NCBI GenBank assembly: GCA_904393835.1
Contig: CAJFNC010000005.1
Coordinates: 59,628-123,627 of the forward strand
Direction of reading: 5' to 3'
DNA from: an uncultured Ruminococcus sp.
Lineage (GTDB): Bacteria; Bacillota; Clostridia; Oscillospirales; Acutalibacteraceae
DNA length: 64,000 nt
Made by a program: the position numbers and the translations under genes. Shown here in pieces: positions 61,738-64,000 of this stretch; within the stretch, counting starts at the first letter, position 1; every line of letters starts with the position of its first letter. Below the pieces are notes generated by a model. That model ran no database searches. It was not told where the DNA came from and saw nothing but the letters and a program-made list of their open reading frames with translations.

Positions 61738-64000
61738 ATGAAAAGTACAAAGAAACTTATAAGCATCTTAATTGCAGTAATGATGCTTATGTCATGTGTT
61801 TCGGCTGCATTCACTACGGTAAATGCATCTACAAACAAACTATGTGACGTTTATTCTACTAATCCCGATGGTAAAGTCGGAGTTAAAAAGACTATCACCA
61901 TTGACGGAGACTGCAGCGATTGGTCATCCGATATGCTTATTGCTCAGGGCGCAGCATGGGATGTAGCCAATCACTACAAAGGCGGACACGAAAACTGCGT
62001 ACTTGATACGTATGCGCTTTTTGCCGCATGGGACGATGACAATCTCTATGTCGGCTGGCAAATGGTAAACACAACAGATACTTGGGCGCGTTCGGGTGAC
62101 GGTCCGCTTTCAGACGGCGGACGTGTACTTGATGTACCTCTTATTCTTGCTTTGAGTGTTGACCCCGTCAGCACTTCTATGTCAAATAAGAATACAGACG
62201 GTGGTCCTATTTGGGGACATAAAATGGGTCTTGAATTTAATCAACATGTTGACCACCTGTTTTATATGAGCGGTAAACCCGGTCTCGGTACACCCGCTAT
62301 GTTTACTGCTGTTGACAGTGAAGGTAATACCAATTATACAGACGGTTGCCTTACATTCAAAGACGGCGGAATTGAATACAAAATGGCAGAAGATAATGTA
62401 TGTGACTCCATTATAGGTCTCAATTCTTCCGACGACCCGTCCGACGTATATTCAAACGACGCAGACTGGGTTGACTACAAGACTTTTGAGGGGCAGAGCG
62501 GTACTCATGATACAAAGTATGACTCATTCTATGAGATGAAGATTCCGCTGTCGGTACTTGGCATTGACGCAAACTATCTGGAGAATAACGGTATCGGTGC
62601 AATGCTTGTTGCAACTCGCGGCGAGTCAGGCCTTGATTGTATTCCTTTTGACGATACAATGCTTGACAATACATCAGGTTCATATGCAAGCGATCCGAGT
62701 ACATCAGCTGAAAAAGACGACGTTGATGTTATCACTTCCGAATTTGCAAAAATCGGTAATGCTGTATCGGTACCAACAACACCGACACAGCCTATAACAC
62801 AGCCAACTACTCAGCCTACAACAAAACCGACACAGGCAACAACACAACCTACTTCATCTTCAACAAATCTTACGGTAAATGCTACATCTAACCTGTTCTC
62901 AGCAGGTACAAAGACTGTTAAAAACGGTGACAGAATAACAGTGTCTTTCAAACTTCAGTCGTCAATGAATGTTCTGAACTCACAGTGGACGCTCAGCTAT
63001 GATTCGTCTAAGCTTAAGCTTGTGTCTAACGTAGATACAAGTATGACTCCTGCGCTTAACGGTTCGCTGGTTAATCAGCCTCAGGCAGGAACAATCAAGG
63101 GTAATTCAACCTCAACAACACTTTCTGATTTTACCACAAGTAAAGACTTTTTAACTATGACCTTTGACGTCGTAGGCACAGGCACAACAACAGTTGACCT
63201 CAATGTAGAAGTTCTCGGTGTGGCTTATAAAATAGGCAGCGATATTATCGAGGCATACCCGGTTGACAACGGCATTGTAAACGACATCACAGGCGAGGCA
63301 GGATTTAATAACTTTACTTATTCTGCAACATCATACATTACAGATACCAATCCTACAACTGAGCCGACTACCGAGCCGACACAGCCTACTCAGCCTACAA
63401 CAGAGCCTACAGATCCGACACAGCCGACAACTCCGCCGACTGATCAGCTCACAGTTAACGCAAAATCAAACTTCTTTACAAGTACAACAAAGACGTTTGA
63501 CGAGAATACCGACACGGTAACAGTTTACTACAAACTTAACTCAAATAAGGCAATGGCAAAAGCTCATTGGACACTTACATATGATACAAGCAAGCTCACA
63601 CTTATCAATGCCGATATGGCATGCGTAAGCAATGAAAAGATTACAACCCCGAGAGAGGGCGCAATCAACTGCTTGTACACAAATTCTGATCCGGTTACAT
63701 TCTCAACAGAGAAATCATTTATAATTGCCAAGTTCAAGGTTAAAGATTTGGGTGCGGCAAACGTAAGTCTTACTGTTAACTCATTTGCAATTAACTCAGA
63801 CAACACAAGCTCAGCCGAAACAGTATATCTTGTACAGAACGGCGTTGTTAATGATGTAACGTCAATTGCAGGCTTTGCAGATACAGAGTATTCAACAAGA
63901 ATTGCATTCGCATCAACTCAGAGTACAACACCTCCTGTTGAAGACGACATCACAGTTAACGCAAAGTCAAACTTCTTTACAACTGCATCAACGACGGTTG
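61738..64000 (+). CDS. large modular secreted protein (DOMON/CBM9-like + cohesin-like repeats), 3' partial
   Basis: An open frame of at least 754 codons running off the window end. ATG 61738 has TTAGGAGG upstream. Signal peptide (about residues 1-30), then a region of about 300 residues resembling DOMON/CBM9-type sugar-binding domains (FAAWDDDNLYVGWQ). Thr/Pro/Gln linkers (PTTQPT, EPTTEPTQPT) connect repeated beta-sandwich modules of about 150 residues that resemble cohesin/dockerin-associated folds (WTLSYDSSKL and WTLTYDTSKL). A third module starts at about 63950. Likely a cell-surface carbohydrate-binding or scaffold protein; no catalytic domain is visible in this part. Confidence 0.85.
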   Translation, partial: MKSTKKLISILIAVMMLMSCVSAAFTTVNASTNKLCDVYSTNPDGKVGVKKTITIDGDCSDWSSDMLIAQGAAWDVANHYKGGHENCVLDTYALFAAWDDDNLYVGWQMVNTTDTWARSGDGPLSDGGRVLDVPLILALSVDPVSTSMSNKNTDGGPIWGHKMGLEFNQHVDHLFYMSGKPGLGTPAMFTAVDSEGNTNYTDGCLTFKDGGIEYKMAEDNVCDSIIGLNSSDDPSDVYSNDADWVDYKTFEGQSGTHDTKYDSFYEMKIPLSVLGIDANYLENNGIGAMLVATRGESGLDCIPFDDTMLDNTSGSYASDPSTSAEKDDVDVITSEFAKIGNAVSVPTTPTQPITQPTTQPTTKPTQATTQPTSSSTNLTVNATSNLFSAGTKTVKNGDRITVSFKLQSSMNVLNSQWTLSYDSSKLKLVSNVDTSMTPALNGSLVNQPQAGTIKGNSTSTTLSDFTTSKDFLTMTFDVVGTGTTTVDLNVEVLGVAYKIGSDIIEAYPVDNGIVNDITGEAGFNNFTYSATSYITDTNPTTEPTTEPTQPTQPTTEPTDPTQPTTPPTDQLTVNAKSNFFTSTTKTFDENTDTVTVYYKLNSNKAMAKAHWTLTYDTSKLTLINADMACVSNEKITTPREGAINCLYTNSDPVTFSTEKSFIIAKFKVKDLGAANVSLTVNSFAINSDNTSSAETVYLVQNGVVNDVTSIAGFADTEYSTRIAFASTQSTTPPVEDDITVNAKSNFFTTASTTV

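Noticed and set aside
1..64000. mobile element, prophage or defence island
   Set aside because: No transposase, integrase, restriction, toxin-antitoxin or phage genes were found, and gene order is mostly that of a conserved chromosome.

Overview
The window is a gene-dense chromosomal segment of a low-to-moderate GC, Gram-positive anaerobe. It most resembles an endospore-forming Clostridia of the Oscillospiraceae/Ruminococcaceae type (inference). Supporting signs are strong AGGAGG ribosome sites with many GTG/TTG starts, Firmicutes gene orders (gdpP-rplI-dnaB; tilS-hpt-ftsH; DUF177-rpmF; comEC-holA; rplU-prp-rpmA-obg), a reverse-type rubrerythrin next to a PerR-like regulator, sporulation genes (dpaAB, a SpoVM-like micro-protein, a CwlC-like amidase), and large surface proteins with Thr/Pro linkers and Ig/cohesin-like modules.

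Layout. 1-12.8 kb is housekeeping: RNase J behind a long structured leader, GdpP-type c-di-AMP phosphodiesterase, L9, DnaB, TilS, Hpt, FtsH and UvrA. 12.9-15.4 kb holds a two-gene ABC exporter behind a perfect-consensus promoter. 15.5-23.9 kb has dipicolinate synthase A/B, two small zinc-ribbon membrane proteins, O-acetylhomoserine sulfhydrylase, IspD/IspF, a D,D-carboxypeptidase, Pgi and an orphan P-loop protein. 24-27.6 kb is a compact transporter / iron-type dehydrogenase / GH13 amylase operon. 27.7-36.2 kb carries DUF177-L32, a DUF512 radical SAM protein, Der, PlsY, a HIT protein, a phosphoribosyltransferase, ComEC (with a degenerate C-terminal metallo-beta-lactamase domain) and HolA.

36.5-39.2 kb encodes a secreted LRR/Big_2/C39-peptidase-like protein interrupted by an in-frame TAG at a repeat junction. 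It is followed by a quiet intergenic stretch and a tRNA-Leu(GAG) on the minus strand. 39.9-49.7 kb returns to housekeeping: acetyltransferase, an M16 peptidase pair, Lgt overlapping FolD, L21-Prp-L27, Obg, Mini-III, YitT and a PHP protein. 49.7-55.9 kb has the perR-rbr operon (minus), polysaccharide deacetylase, amidase, a LUD-domain protein behind four tandem hairpins, a previously unlisted 47-aa Asn/Gln-rich protein, and two rRNA methyltransferases.

56-58.8 kb is a yybP-ykoY (Mn2+) riboswitch controlling a P-type cation ATPase. 58.9-61.6 kb has a Cys-rich 68-aa protein, PgeF/YfiH, an RluA-family synthase, and a pair of tiny genes: a 47-aa membrane protein followed by a 28-aa SpoVM homologue ending in a perfect 47-bp tandem duplication. 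The window ends inside a large modular surface protein starting at 61738.

No CRISPR array, insertion sequence, prophage or defence island was seen. The most interesting items are small or regulatory: the spoVM pair, the N/Q-rich micro-protein, the structured leaders, the Mn riboswitch/ATPase pair, the dead ComEC domain and the TAG-interrupted repeat protein.
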